From NCBI GenBank assembly GCA_938002705.1, contig CALLAG010000105.1, positions 1 through 5,950 of the forward strand: a DNA stretch of 5,950 bases. The letters run 5' to 3'. The translations under genes were made by a program, and so were the position numbers. This DNA is from an uncultured Saprospiraceae bacterium. Its GTDB lineage: Bacteria > Bacteroidota > Bacteroidia > Chitinophagales > Saprospiraceae. Position 1 is the stretch's first letter; every line of letters begins with the position of its first letter. Below the pieces are notes generated by a model. The model did no database searches. It saw only the letters and a list, made by a program, of their open reading frames with translations, and was not told the DNA's origin. Positions 1 through 5,571 of this stretch are shown here, in pieces.

Positions 1-531
1 TTGAATCGTTTGTGTTCCTGAATTACATTCATTCAGATTGCCATCAATTCTTTGGGCAAAGAATAAACTTGGTCCATCATCAAGCGGAATAACATTCGTG
101 GTAGTGATTCCGTTTAGGTTTATGATTTCTGAACAAGCGGATTCTCCGGATATAGTAGCTGTTGTAAATAAATCATCCACAACTCTTACCTCAACAGGTG
201 GATTAGTAACAGCGGTACCAAATTCACCTATCAATAGCACTGTTCGATTTTCACCGTTTTCATTTGCTGGTGCTAAAACAGCACACATCGGTATGTGTAT
301 ATTTCCAAGGCTATCCAAAACTTCAAAATCAGTTTCCGATAAACTGGATGCATCTATTGGGAATTTAAAATTAACACCCATACCATCTAACAGGCTTCCT
401 GGTTGATTACATAATAAACCTGGTAGTCCATTATCAAGACCAAAAAAAGCCGACACAAGCGTATCTTGTGATTTGGCATTTATAACAAAAGTTAAAATTA
501 TTATTAATGAATTTAGGATTTTTCTAATCAT
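1..531 (-). CDS. Secreted protein of unknown function, C-terminus beyond left edge
   Basis: The frame is open from an ATG at 531 to the left edge without a stop, giving the first 177 residues. Residues 1-22 form a signal peptide: basic MIRK start, hydrophobic stretch LIIILTFVI, and a likely cut after AKSQ. The mature part starts DTLVSAFFGLDNGLPG, followed by C41, a DGMGVNFKF segment (49-57), IPMCAVLAPA (80-89) and a conserved-looking RTVLLIGEFG (96-105), then PPVEVRVVDD. This pattern (DGM, then PxCA.LxPA, then RTVLLIGEFG and PPV.V) resembles, from memory, a family of uncharacterised exported proteins in several phyla; I know of no assigned function. The protein is probably periplasmic or surface-exposed. 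Whether it ends in a T9SS tail cannot be seen. An A-rich leader precedes the ATG and there is no clear ribosome binding site. It is transcribed away from the spacer on its right and has no visible operon partner. Confidence 0.8.
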   Translation of the reverse strand, partial: MIRKILNSLIIILTFVINAKSQDTLVSAFFGLDNGLPGLLCNQPGSLLDGMGVNFKFPIDASSLSETDFEVLDSLGNIHIPMCAVLAPANENGENRTVLLIGEFGTAVTNPPVEVRVVDDLFTTATISGESACSEIINLNGITTTNVIPLDDGPSLFFAQRIDGNLNECNSGTQTIQ

Positions 532-845
532 ATATTTATCTCTTTTAATTGCTTACAACTACCTTATATGTATACCATTCATTGATTTTAGGTGTTATAT
601 TTCTAATAAAAACATTGATTAAAACTTGGAGTATGATATTCTAATACTTTAGGATTCAATTCATAGACATATAAAACTTGTAGCTAAACTCTTTAAGCTA
701 TCTATCGCTTAATAAACTCAGAGACATCTTTTATTGAAAGGAGTTCTACAATAGATTTTTGAAAAAAAATTACTAATCATACCCCCAAATTAGCGAAAAA
801 ATTAAGATATAAAAAGTATCCAATCCCTAAAATCAACTTGATCCA

Positions 846-878
846 TATACAGAATTACCCCCGATCTATACAGAATTA
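846..878. repeat. 12-bp direct repeat at 21-bp spacing, candidate operator
   Basis: TATACAGAATTA occurs at 846-857 and again, identically, at 867-878. The start-to-start distance is exactly 21 bp, about two helical turns, so both copies would lie on the same face of the DNA. The 9-bp gap contains CCCCC and GATC. A second GATC lies at 840-843, two bases further from its repeat than the one at 863-866. Paired direct repeats with helical phasing are typical binding sites of dimeric response regulators and AraC or LytTR-type proteins. The likely target is the promoter of the gene starting at 1016, about 140 bases downstream. The cognate protein is unknown. Confidence 0.5.
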
Positions 879-907
879 ACTCGAGTATTCATTAGGTTAA
901 AATAGTA

Positions 908-918
908 TCACAATGTGA
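908..918. promoter_or_regulatory. 11-bp palindrome TCACA-A-TGTGA, candidate operator
   Basis: The arms TCACA and TGTGA are perfect inverted complements around a single central A. The site lies 35 bases upstream of the partial -7 box at 953-960, where an activator, or a repressor covering the -33 region, could bind. The arms resemble CRP half-sites but in the opposite order and with a 1-base rather than 6-base centre, so this is not a CRP site. Function is inferred from position and symmetry only. Confidence 0.3.
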
Positions 919-952
919 CAATTACATCGAGGTTAACTCTATATCTATCGTT

Positions 953-960
953 CATATTTG
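953..960 (+). promoter_or_regulatory. Partial Bacteroidota -7 box upstream of the 1016 gene
   Basis: CATATTTG followed by T matches the Bacteroidota -7 consensus TAnnTTTGY at all fixed positions except the first. It would place the transcription start near 967 and give a leader of about 50 bases. No TTG-type -33 element is seen at the expected 17-21-base distance, so the promoter, if real, probably depends on an activator. Confidence 0.3.
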
Positions 961-1015
961 TAATGTTTTTTAGAATGAAGCACGCATATTATATAACACA
1001 CTTAAAGTTTAAATT

Positions 1016-1642
1016 ATGAGAAACATGACCAAATTAATCGTCACCAGTATTATTATTTTTTTTGGAGCTATTAATCTTACTGCTGGTACAGGCACATCCT
1101 TTTCTGTAACTGCTGATGACAATAACCATATAATGATTAACCTAGCCAAGGAGGTACAAGAAGAAGTGATCGTAACGCTTAGCGACAGATATGGCGTTAA
1201 AGTATTCTCAGAAAAAACCCAAAGCCATACAATTAAAGCTCGAAAATATGATCTCAGCAAATTGGATAACGGTCTCTATACTTTAGAGTTAGAATTAGAA
1301 GATGAAATCAAAATTCAGAAAATCAATAAATCTTTTAATTCTATAGACGTATACGAAGCAGAAAAATCAAGCGTATTCAAACCAATCATTAAAAACAATA
1401 ATGGTAAGGTATCTGTAAACGTGTTATCCTTCCACGGAAGCTTTCAGATAAAAGTCATAAATAGTAAAGGAGATATCATGTATAAAAATAAGTACGAAGC
1501 TAATGGTTCATTTAATTCTATATATGATCTTACGACTTTGCCAGAAGGAGAATACAATATTCAAGTCGGTATTGATGTAGAAAACTACTACGGCTCTTTT
1601 GACAAAAAGGTAAATGTAGATTCTGGAATTGCAAGTCTATAA
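1016..1642 (+). CDS. Small exported protein with two tandem beta-sandwich-like repeats
   Basis: This is a 208-residue protein with a signal peptide at residues 1-23 (basic start MRNMTK, hydrophobic LIVTSIIIFFGAI, probable cut after LTA). The mature part contains two related units. Unit 1 (about 25-105) carries VIVTLSDRYGVKVFSE and then YDLSKLDNGLYTLELE at 78-93. Unit 2 (about 118-203) carries FQIKVINSKGDIMYKN and then YDLTTLPEGEYNIQVG at 170-185. The matching blocks lie 92 residues apart. The pattern 'DL..L..G.Y.+.+' is the one seen in Bacteroidota Ig-like beta-sandwich domains such as DUF3244-like modules and T9SS tails, but no FPNP motif and no terminal sorting strand are present, so a periplasmic location is more likely than T9SS export. 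The mature protein has no cysteine and no catalytic motif, so a binding or structural role is more likely than an enzymatic one. An in-frame ATG at 1025 is an alternative start. It ends in a hairpin shared with the convergent regulator gene. Confidence 0.85.
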   Translation: MRNMTKLIVTSIIIFFGAINLTAGTGTSFSVTADDNNHIMINLAKEVQEEVIVTLSDRYGVKVFSEKTQSHTIKARKYDLSKLDNGLYTLELELEDEIKIQKINKSFNSIDVYEAEKSSVFKPIIKNNNGKVSVNVLSFHGSFQIKVINSKGDIMYKNKYEANGSFNSIYDLTTLPEGEYNIQVGIDVENYYGSFDKKVNVDSGIASL

Positions 1643-1696
1643 GCAATACGAAATACACATTGAAAAAAATATACAAGACAAGTCAGTAATGTTGAT

Positions 1697-1736
1697 GTAG
1701 GAAAGATCTGTAAACGAGCAGATCTTTCTTACTTTT
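1697..1736. terminator. Strong hairpin between convergent genes, terminator for the 1016 gene
   Basis: The arms 1697-1710 and 1719-1732 pair over 14 positions (13 Watson-Crick and one G-T) around the 8-base loop TAAACGAG. On the plus strand the stem is followed by TTTTA, a short U-tract, giving a reasonable intrinsic terminator about 55 bases after the stop at 1642. On the minus strand the stem starts only two bases after the regulator's stop codon, but no U-run follows, so termination in that direction would be less efficient. The T-tract overlaps the regulator's stop codon (1735-1737). Confidence 0.75.
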
Positions 1737-2616
1737 ATGTCGTGTATAATTGAATAAATTGCTTTCTATAAGCCGATGGTGACTCGCCCGTTATTGCTTT
1801 AAATTGTCTGTTAAAGTGTGAGAAATTATTAAAGCCACTTTCGAATGCAATACTGGATATAGAATCACTTCCTTCAGACAATAACTTACAAGCGTGTACG
1901 ACACGTATCTCATTGACAAATTGTGTAAATTTCTTTCCTGATATCTTCTTAAAGTATCTACAGAAAGAAGGTACAGTCATGCTCGCGATATCAGCGATCT
2001 CCTCTAATGATATAGAATTCTTAAATCGATTCTGGACAAAATCATAGATGACATTAATTCTATCATTATCGGTTCTCTGGACTTCCATAGCGTAACCTTC
2101 CGCATTAAGTATGGTATAATCATGTGTCCACGCCATATACTGGAGCAGACAGAGCAGCTCGATAAGTTTACCAAAATTATCAAGATTGACTAATTTTTCT
2201 AATCGTCTTCCTACTTCATTTTTGGCTTCACCATGGAATGCTATACCTGCTTTAGATCTCTGAAGTAATTGCTTGATGTCTTGCATCTCATTAGCACTAA
2301 AGAATCCTTGCCCAAGAAAATCCTCATTAAATTGTATCACAGTTTCTGACTCATTGCCAGTAAGTCTATCTGTAAATCCTGTATGTGGAAGCATCGATCC
2401 TATCAGAACTAGGTCACCGGTATGATAATAAGATAGGTGGTTACCTATATGCCTCTTGCCACTGCCTCCATTGACATAGACCAGTTCTATCTCAGGATGA
2501 AAATGCCAAAATGGGGGCTTGTTATATGTAGATGTCTCAGCGTAATACTTAACAGAAAATGAACTGCCAAATTCTGAGCTTATCTTTTCTAATGATGGTT
2601 TCCTCTTTTGCCTCAT
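1735..2616 (-). CDS. AraC-family transcriptional regulator with N-terminal cupin sensor
   Basis: This is a 293-residue one-component regulator of normal AraC-family length. Residues about 20-100 form a cupin-type ligand-sensing beta-barrel with WHFHPEIEL (37-45), GKRHIGNHLSYYHTGDLVLIG (53-73) and LPHTG (76-80); H38, H40, E42 and H78 sit at positions typical of this cupin type. A helical linker follows (about 105-180). The C-terminal DNA-binding domain (about 185-287) has two helix-turn-helix units: SLEEIADIASMTVPSFCRYFKK (203-224) and SISSIAFESGFNNFSHFNRQFK (252-273), ending in the family signature GESPSAYRK (277-285). The gene is divergent from an MFS transporter, the classic arrangement for a regulator controlling its neighbour and itself. 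Inverted ATTGAT repeats in the shared spacer are candidate sites. The family often senses sugars or other small metabolites; the ligand here is unknown. The ATG at 2616 is supported by the MRQKRKPSLEKI start and a -7-like box about 20 bases upstream. Confidence 0.95.
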   Translation of the reverse strand: MRQKRKPSLEKISSEFGSSFSVKYYAETSTYNKPPFWHFHPEIELVYVNGGSGKRHIGNHLSYYHTGDLVLIGSMLPHTGFTDRLTGNESETVIQFNEDFLGQGFFSANEMQDIKQLLQRSKAGIAFHGEAKNEVGRRLEKLVNLDNFGKLIELLCLLQYMAWTHDYTILNAEGYAMEVQRTDNDRINVIYDFVQNRFKNSISLEEIADIASMTVPSFCRYFKKISGKKFTQFVNEIRVVHACKLLSEGSDSISSIAFESGFNNFSHFNRQFKAITGESPSAYRKQFIQLYTT

Positions 2617-2623
2617 ATTATAT

Positions 2624-2633
2624 TACTTAAGTA
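2624..2633. repeat. 10-bp perfect palindrome in the AraC-gene leader
   Basis: TACTTAAGTA is a perfect 10-bp palindrome lying between the regulator's start codon (2616) and its -7-like box (2638-2646). It therefore overlaps the expected transcription start or leader. It could be a repressor site, but a short AT-rich palindrome like this can also arise by chance. Confidence 0.2.
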
Positions 2634-2637
2634 TGTA

Positions 2638-2646
2638 CAAAATATA
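2638..2646 (-). promoter_or_regulatory. -7-like box of the AraC-family gene
   Basis: On the minus strand this reads TATATTTTG followed by T. That is the Bacteroidota -7 consensus TAnnTTTGY with one extra base between TA and TTTG. It would give a short leader of about 15-20 bases before the ATG at 2616. No TTG-type -33 element is seen. The expected -33 position (about 2663-2670) coincides with one arm of the inverted repeat at 2663-2685. Confidence 0.3.
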
Positions 2647-2662
2647 CTAATCTCCGAAGTGG

Positions 2663-2685
2663 AATTGATACCGAATTAATCAATT
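2663..2685. promoter_or_regulatory. Inverted repeat AATTGAT-N9-ATCAATT, candidate operator 1
   Basis: Two perfect 7-bp arms (2663-2669 and 2679-2685) flank a 9-base centre. The half-site ATTGAT recurs in the second inverted repeat at 2743-2760 within the same spacer. The left arm lies at the expected -33 position of the regulator's own promoter, which would suit autorepression. The assignment to the neighbouring AraC-family protein is inference. Confidence 0.4.
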
Positions 2686-2742
2686 TATGTACTATATTAT
2701 CCCTAATACGCAATATAAGGCATATATCAAGGTAATGAGAGC

Positions 2743-2760
2743 ATCAATTTTAGGATTGAT
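2743..2760. promoter_or_regulatory. Inverted repeat ATCAAT-N6-ATTGAT, candidate operator 2
   Basis: Two perfect 6-bp arms (2743-2748 and 2755-2760) surround a 6-base centre. The same half-site occurs in operator 1 but in the opposite arm order. The repeat ends 61 bases upstream of the -7 box at 2822-2829, roughly -75 to -93 relative to the inferred start. That is a usual place for an upstream activator site serving the transporter promoter, which lacks a visible -33 element. Confidence 0.4.
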
Positions 2761-2821
2761 AAATAAGAATAGTAATTGCATACTTCTTAGAGATCCTACC
2801 ATCTATTATGAATTAGTATCA

Positions 2822-2829
2822 TACATTTG
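2822..2829 (+). promoter_or_regulatory. Perfect Bacteroidota -7 box of the MFS transporter gene
   Basis: TACATTTG followed by T is an exact match to TAnnTTTGY, the -7 element recognised by the Bacteroidota housekeeping sigma factor. The transcription start would fall near 2836, giving a leader of about 53 bases before the ATG at 2889. No TTTG or TTG -33 element lies 17-21 bases upstream (about 2797-2804 reads through CTACCATC), suggesting activator dependence. Confidence 0.5.
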
Positions 2830-2888
2830 TCCTCCCATACTGAGAAGAGATATATGAGGCAAGACTTAAGATAAGCCAATTACCCAAT

Positions 2889-4094
2889 ATGAATCCCAAT
2901 ACAGACAAGTCACGTATCTATAGTCGCAATTTTGCTTTTGTGTGTGTCAGTACCCTATTCTTCTCGGCGAGTTTTAATATGCTCATCCCTGAACTACCAG
3001 AATACCTAAGGACTCTCGATGGTGGAGAATATATAGGATTGATTATTTTCTTATTTACACTGACGGCAGGATTCTCTCGGCCATTCAGTGGTAAGCTGAC
3101 GGATACGATAGGCAGAAAGCCAGTCATGCTATTTGGGCTTATTGTCTGTATCGTCTGTGGCTTTCTATATCCGATTCTTAATACAGTGATGGGATTTTTG
3201 ACATTGAGACTTATCCATGGTTTCTCTACAGGCTTTACGCCGACTGCTACATCAGCCTACATATCTGACATCGTCCCACAGCATAGAATGGGAGAAGCTA
3301 TAAGCATACAGAGTATCTTCTTCGTCACAGGAATGGCACTCGGCCCAGCACTGGGCAGCTTGATCAAGTTGCACTTCTCATACGACATCCTCTTCTACAC
3401 TTCTGCTGCTATGGCCATGCTATCGGGAATACTCGTACTGTATATTACTGAGAGTCTTGTCCTACCACAAAAATTTAAACTATCACTACTCAAGATAACC
3501 CGATCTGACATCATAGCACCAGAGGCTATGGCGCCTGCTATAGTAACGGTGCTTATATATCTGTCATTCGGTGCTATACTGACATTGATACCTGACTGGA
3601 GTGACCATATCGGCTTCGCTAATAAGGGTTTCTTTTTCATCGTATTTACAGCAGCATCATTGCTGGTAAGATTAGCAGCTGGTAAGATCTCAGATAAGTA
3701 TGGCCGTATTAATATCATCATCGTAGGATTAGTCATACTGATCATAGGGCTGGTCACTTTAGCTTACTATGATCATACTACCGGATTTGTAATAGCCGCT
3801 GCTCTATATGGTATCGCAATAGGTATCCTTATCCCTACTGTCAATGCATGGACTATAGATCTCAGTCATCCTGACTATCGTGGTAAAGCCATCGCGACCA
3901 TGTACTTAGCCCTAGAGGTAGGTATCGGTATGGGGGCACTTTGTTCTGGATTCTATTACCTTAATATAACAGAACGGATTCCTATTGTCATGTATACTTG
4001 TGCAGGATTTGGTGGATCAGCCTTAGTCTATGCCCTATGGTGGAGATACTCAAATACTGGCTTACATATGAAACCCAAAATAAAAGAAATATAA
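2889..4094 (+). CDS. Major facilitator superfamily transporter, 12 TM, drug-efflux-like
   Basis: This is a 401-residue integral inner-membrane secondary transporter of standard MFS length. About 12 hydrophobic segments can be placed, roughly at 13-34, 47-66, 78-96, 98-117, 140-160, 165-187, 215-236, 246-263, 275-292, 298-318, 334-357 and 366-386. Motif A in the loop between TM2 and TM3 is GKLTDTIGRKPVM (68-80, with D72 and R76), and it is echoed in the second half as GKISDKYGR (265-273). R107 in TLRLIHGFSTG fits motif B. GMALGPALG (148-156) in TM5 resembles motif C, which is characteristic of proton-driven exporters. An efflux role is therefore favoured over uptake, but the substrate is not determinable. 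The long central loop (about 188-214) ends in ITRSDIIAPEAM. It is divergent from the AraC-family gene and most likely controlled by it. The ATG at 2889 has no Shine-Dalgarno sequence, as is common in this phylum. Confidence 0.93.
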   Translation: MNPNTDKSRIYSRNFAFVCVSTLFFSASFNMLIPELPEYLRTLDGGEYIGLIIFLFTLTAGFSRPFSGKLTDTIGRKPVMLFGLIVCIVCGFLYPILNTVMGFLTLRLIHGFSTGFTPTATSAYISDIVPQHRMGEAISIQSIFFVTGMALGPALGSLIKLHFSYDILFYTSAAMAMLSGILVLYITESLVLPQKFKLSLLKITRSDIIAPEAMAPAIVTVLIYLSFGAILTLIPDWSDHIGFANKGFFFIVFTAASLLVRLAAGKISDKYGRINIIIVGLVILIIGLVTLAYYDHTTGFVIAAALYGIAIGILIPTVNAWTIDLSHPDYRGKAIATMYLALEVGIGMGALCSGFYYLNITERIPIVMYTCAGFGGSALVYALWWRYSNTGLHMKPKIKEI

Positions 4095-4128
4095 AGGGTA
4101 CCTCTATCTACTACTTTCTTGGCTGAAC

Positions 4129-4146
4129 AGAAAATTGAAATTTTCT
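4129..4146. terminator. AT-rich hairpin after the MFS gene, weak terminator candidate
   Basis: AGAAAATT and AATTTTCT are perfect 8-bp arms around a 2-base centre (realistically a 6-bp stem with a larger loop). It lies 35 bases after the transporter's stop codon. Its arms contain only one G-C pair each and no separate U-tract follows, so it could be a weak terminator or just an AT-rich palindrome. The remaining spacer (4095-4380) shows no credible gene. Confidence 0.3.
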
Positions 4147-4348
4147 TAAGCGAATATAATGAACATATACTGCGTTGTTCATCAGTCATTTAGCGAAGGC
4201 TATAATCCCTCTTCTCGCCTTGTCTATGTCCATTCTATTCTACTTTCTACTCAAGAGGCAGTAAATAGAAGTACCCTTAAGAAGATTCATCACAATTGTA
4301 ATAGAATAATTACTCTTATCATATACCCTAATCTGACCTACACTACTT

Positions 4349-4366
4349 AGAATTACACATAATTCT
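4349..4366. repeat. 7-bp-stem hairpin after the T9SS cargo gene
   Basis: AGAATTA and TAATTCT pair perfectly over 7 bp around the 4-base loop CACA. On the minus strand it begins 14 bases beyond the stop codon of the 4381-5325 gene, where a terminator would be expected. It is AT-rich and lacks a following U-run, so it may help define the transcript end but is not a textbook intrinsic terminator. Confidence 0.35.
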
Positions 4367-4380
4367 CAATCAGTAATCTT

Positions 4381-5325
4381 TTACTCAACTATGATTTTTT
4401 CTATCACTTTCTGTCTTGTTTCTAAATCTATGATTTCGAGCAGGTAGAATCCATTAGGCACAGATTGGATATTGATAAGATTAGAGTTATTAGCAGTTAT
4501 AATTAATCTACAATCAAGATCATATAGGCTTGCCTGAAAGTTAAGATCACCTGCTATATCTATATTAATTAATTCCGTCGTCGGATTAGGGAATATATTG
4601 ATTGTAGAATTCGCGAGCTGGTGTGTAGATAAGGGCATACCAGAAGTATTAATGTCATCTATAAGTACATAACTCTCCATACCAGCATCTAAGCCTGATT
4701 GGTCACTACTTAATACGAATAGCATATATGCAGTATCTATAGGCGCTTCAAAATTCTTAATGACAGGTAGCCTAAGATTTTCATAATCTGTGTCTGAGTT
4801 AAAAAATATTTGGTTACTTGCATAAGCAGGAATATCAGATAGATCCTCGAAATCTTCTGGCAAAGGAGACAACCCTTGATCAAAAACAGTCAAGATCGTT
4901 AGTGTATCAATATTAGAACCAACATGCTTCACAAAAAGATCGATAGAATCAGGCACCTCGCTACAATTCCATACAGTATAACTATCTGCAAAGTTTACAT
5001 AAGATGTTGCTTGCAATTTGACAGCAAAGTTACCAGAATTAGCATCACTGCTTTTAGCAATGCCGACAGCCGCTTGAGGATCAGACATATAGTCACCTAC
5101 TGCATTAGGCTCACCAAAGAACACACCAAATGTATAAAGCAAAAACCTCAAAATAGACACATGGTCATCAGGTAATTCGACTTGGAATTCAAGATCTGGA
5201 TTACTGTCGTCTAAGCTAACGGTTTGTTCGCCCCATGACTCAAATCCTGGATTAGCAATATCACATTGTGCACACAATGAAAAACTAAGAATTGATAATA
5301 TTACAGTAACGATCAAGTGTTTCAT
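4381..5325 (-). CDS. T9SS type A sorting-domain protein, secreted or surface-attached
   Basis: This is a 314-residue exported protein. Residues 1-19 are a signal peptide (MKHLIVTVILSILSFSLCA) with cleavage near AQ-C; no proper lipobox is present, because the residue before each candidate cysteine is unsuitable. The mature protein opens with CDIANPGFESWGEQ; an 'N.GFE.W' start is common in Bacteroidota beta-sandwich or carbohydrate-binding-like modules (for example the PCMD group). The body (about 22-232) is acidic and predicted beta-rich, with YVLIDDINTSG at 219-229 resembling the last strand of such a jelly-roll. The C-terminal domain (about 240-314) is a type IX sorting signal: INIFPNPTTELINIDI (242-257), then SLYDLDCRLI, and NGFYLLEIID...KVIEKIIVE at the end. 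It would cross the outer membrane by the Por system and be released or attached to surface lipopolysaccharide. No catalytic motif is seen, so a binding or adhesive function is the best guess. The ATG at 5325 directly precedes the signal peptide. Confidence 0.92.
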   Translation of the reverse strand: MKHLIVTVILSILSFSLCAQCDIANPGFESWGEQTVSLDDSNPDLEFQVELPDDHVSILRFLLYTFGVFFGEPNAVGDYMSDPQAAVGIAKSSDANSGNFAVKLQATSYVNFADSYTVWNCSEVPDSIDLFVKHVGSNIDTLTILTVFDQGLSPLPEDFEDLSDIPAYASNQIFFNSDTDYENLRLPVIKNFEAPIDTAYMLFVLSSDQSGLDAGMESYVLIDDINTSGMPLSTHQLANSTINIFPNPTTELINIDIAGDLNFQASLYDLDCRLIITANNSNLINIQSVPNGFYLLEIIDLETRQKVIEKIIVE

Positions 5326-5378
5326 ATAGAAGTATTTTTTATTATGGCTCTAATTTACTGAATAAAAAATAAGAATGG

Positions 5379-5386
5379 CAAGTATA
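5379..5386 (-). promoter_or_regulatory. Possible -7 box of the T9SS cargo gene
   Basis: On the minus strand this reads TATACTTG followed by C, matching TAnnTTTGY at all but one fixed position. The leader to the ATG at 5325 would be about 45-50 bases. A TTTTG lies further upstream, but at 27 bases it is too far for a normal -33 element. Weak evidence. Confidence 0.25.
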
Positions 5387-5448
5387 GATGTTAAGTCATC
5401 CTCTAAGTCTATGCAAAATACAAGCAGCTCATAATGCAATTATGTTCA

Positions 5449-5468
5449 AGTCCTAAATTCTTAGGACT
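5449..5468. repeat. 8-bp perfect hairpin in the spacer between the peptidase and the T9SS gene
   Basis: AGTCCTAA (5449-5456) and TTAGGACT (5461-5468) pair perfectly around the 4-base loop ATTC. There is no U-run on either strand, so it is not a classic intrinsic terminator. It lies about 65 bases upstream of the candidate -7 box of the T9SS gene and about 100 bases after the peptidase stop. It could be an operator or an RNA processing or 3'-end structure. Confidence 0.35.
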
Positions 5469-5537
5469 ATACAAGCATATCGTCAAAGACCTTACTACGC
5501 AGTCTTATTTAATAATAATCGTCACTGATTACAATTT

Positions 5538-5571
5538 AAAAAAACATAAATGATCATAAGAACCTCGATCA
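5538..5571 (-). terminator. Weak terminator candidate after the peptidase gene
   Basis: On the minus strand, immediately after the TAG stop, TGATC (5571-5567) can pair with GATCA (5555-5551) across an 11-base loop. A run of seven T follows six bases later (5544-5538). The stem is short and the T-run slightly displaced, so it is a marginal intrinsic terminator, but the position directly after the stop supports it. Confidence 0.4.

Larger units (their letters stand above)
532..1015. other. 484-base gene-free spacer between divergent genes
   Basis: This AT-rich spacer separates the divergent genes ending at 531 (minus) and starting at 1016 (plus). I found no convincing coding frame or RNA gene in it. 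The left part (532-780) shows only short, weak inverted repeats such as TAGCT/AGCTA near 681-701. The right part (840-960) is structured: a 12-bp direct repeat, an 11-bp palindrome and a partial -7 box, each listed separately. Two C5 tracts stand out in the AT-rich context, one near 782 (TACCCCCAAA) and one at 858-862 between the direct-repeat copies. Confidence 0.6.

Noticed and set aside
38..406. 122-codon plus-strand open frame
   Set aside because: It is antisense to the secreted protein on the minus strand, which has a clear signal peptide and ordered motifs and stays open to the edge.
908..918. CRP/FNR-type site
   Set aside because: The arms are in the order TCACA then TGTGA with one central base, the reverse of the CRP arrangement (TGTGA-N6-TCACA).
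1009..1260. 83-codon minus-strand open frame
   Set aside because: Antisense shadow of the two-repeat exported protein gene; its hydrophobic run reflects the reverse complement of AT-rich codons.
512..2757. Recurring TTTAGGATT at 512-520, 648-656 and 2749-2757
   Set aside because: A short AT-rich nonamer, one copy lying inside coding sequence; no consistent spacing or context, so probably chance.
3395..3757. 120-codon minus-strand open frame inside the MFS gene
   Set aside because: Antisense to well-supported transmembrane coding sequence; no independent motif.
4159..4350. 63-codon plus-strand open frame between the MFS and T9SS genes
   Set aside because: The predicted peptide (starting MNIYCVVHQSF) has no recognisable motif, signal peptide or convincing translation signal, and its composition looks like translated AT-rich spacer. 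I treat the region as non-coding.
4924..5175. 83-codon plus-strand open frame inside the T9SS gene
   Set aside because: Antisense to a gene with a signal peptide and sorting domain; no motif of its own.
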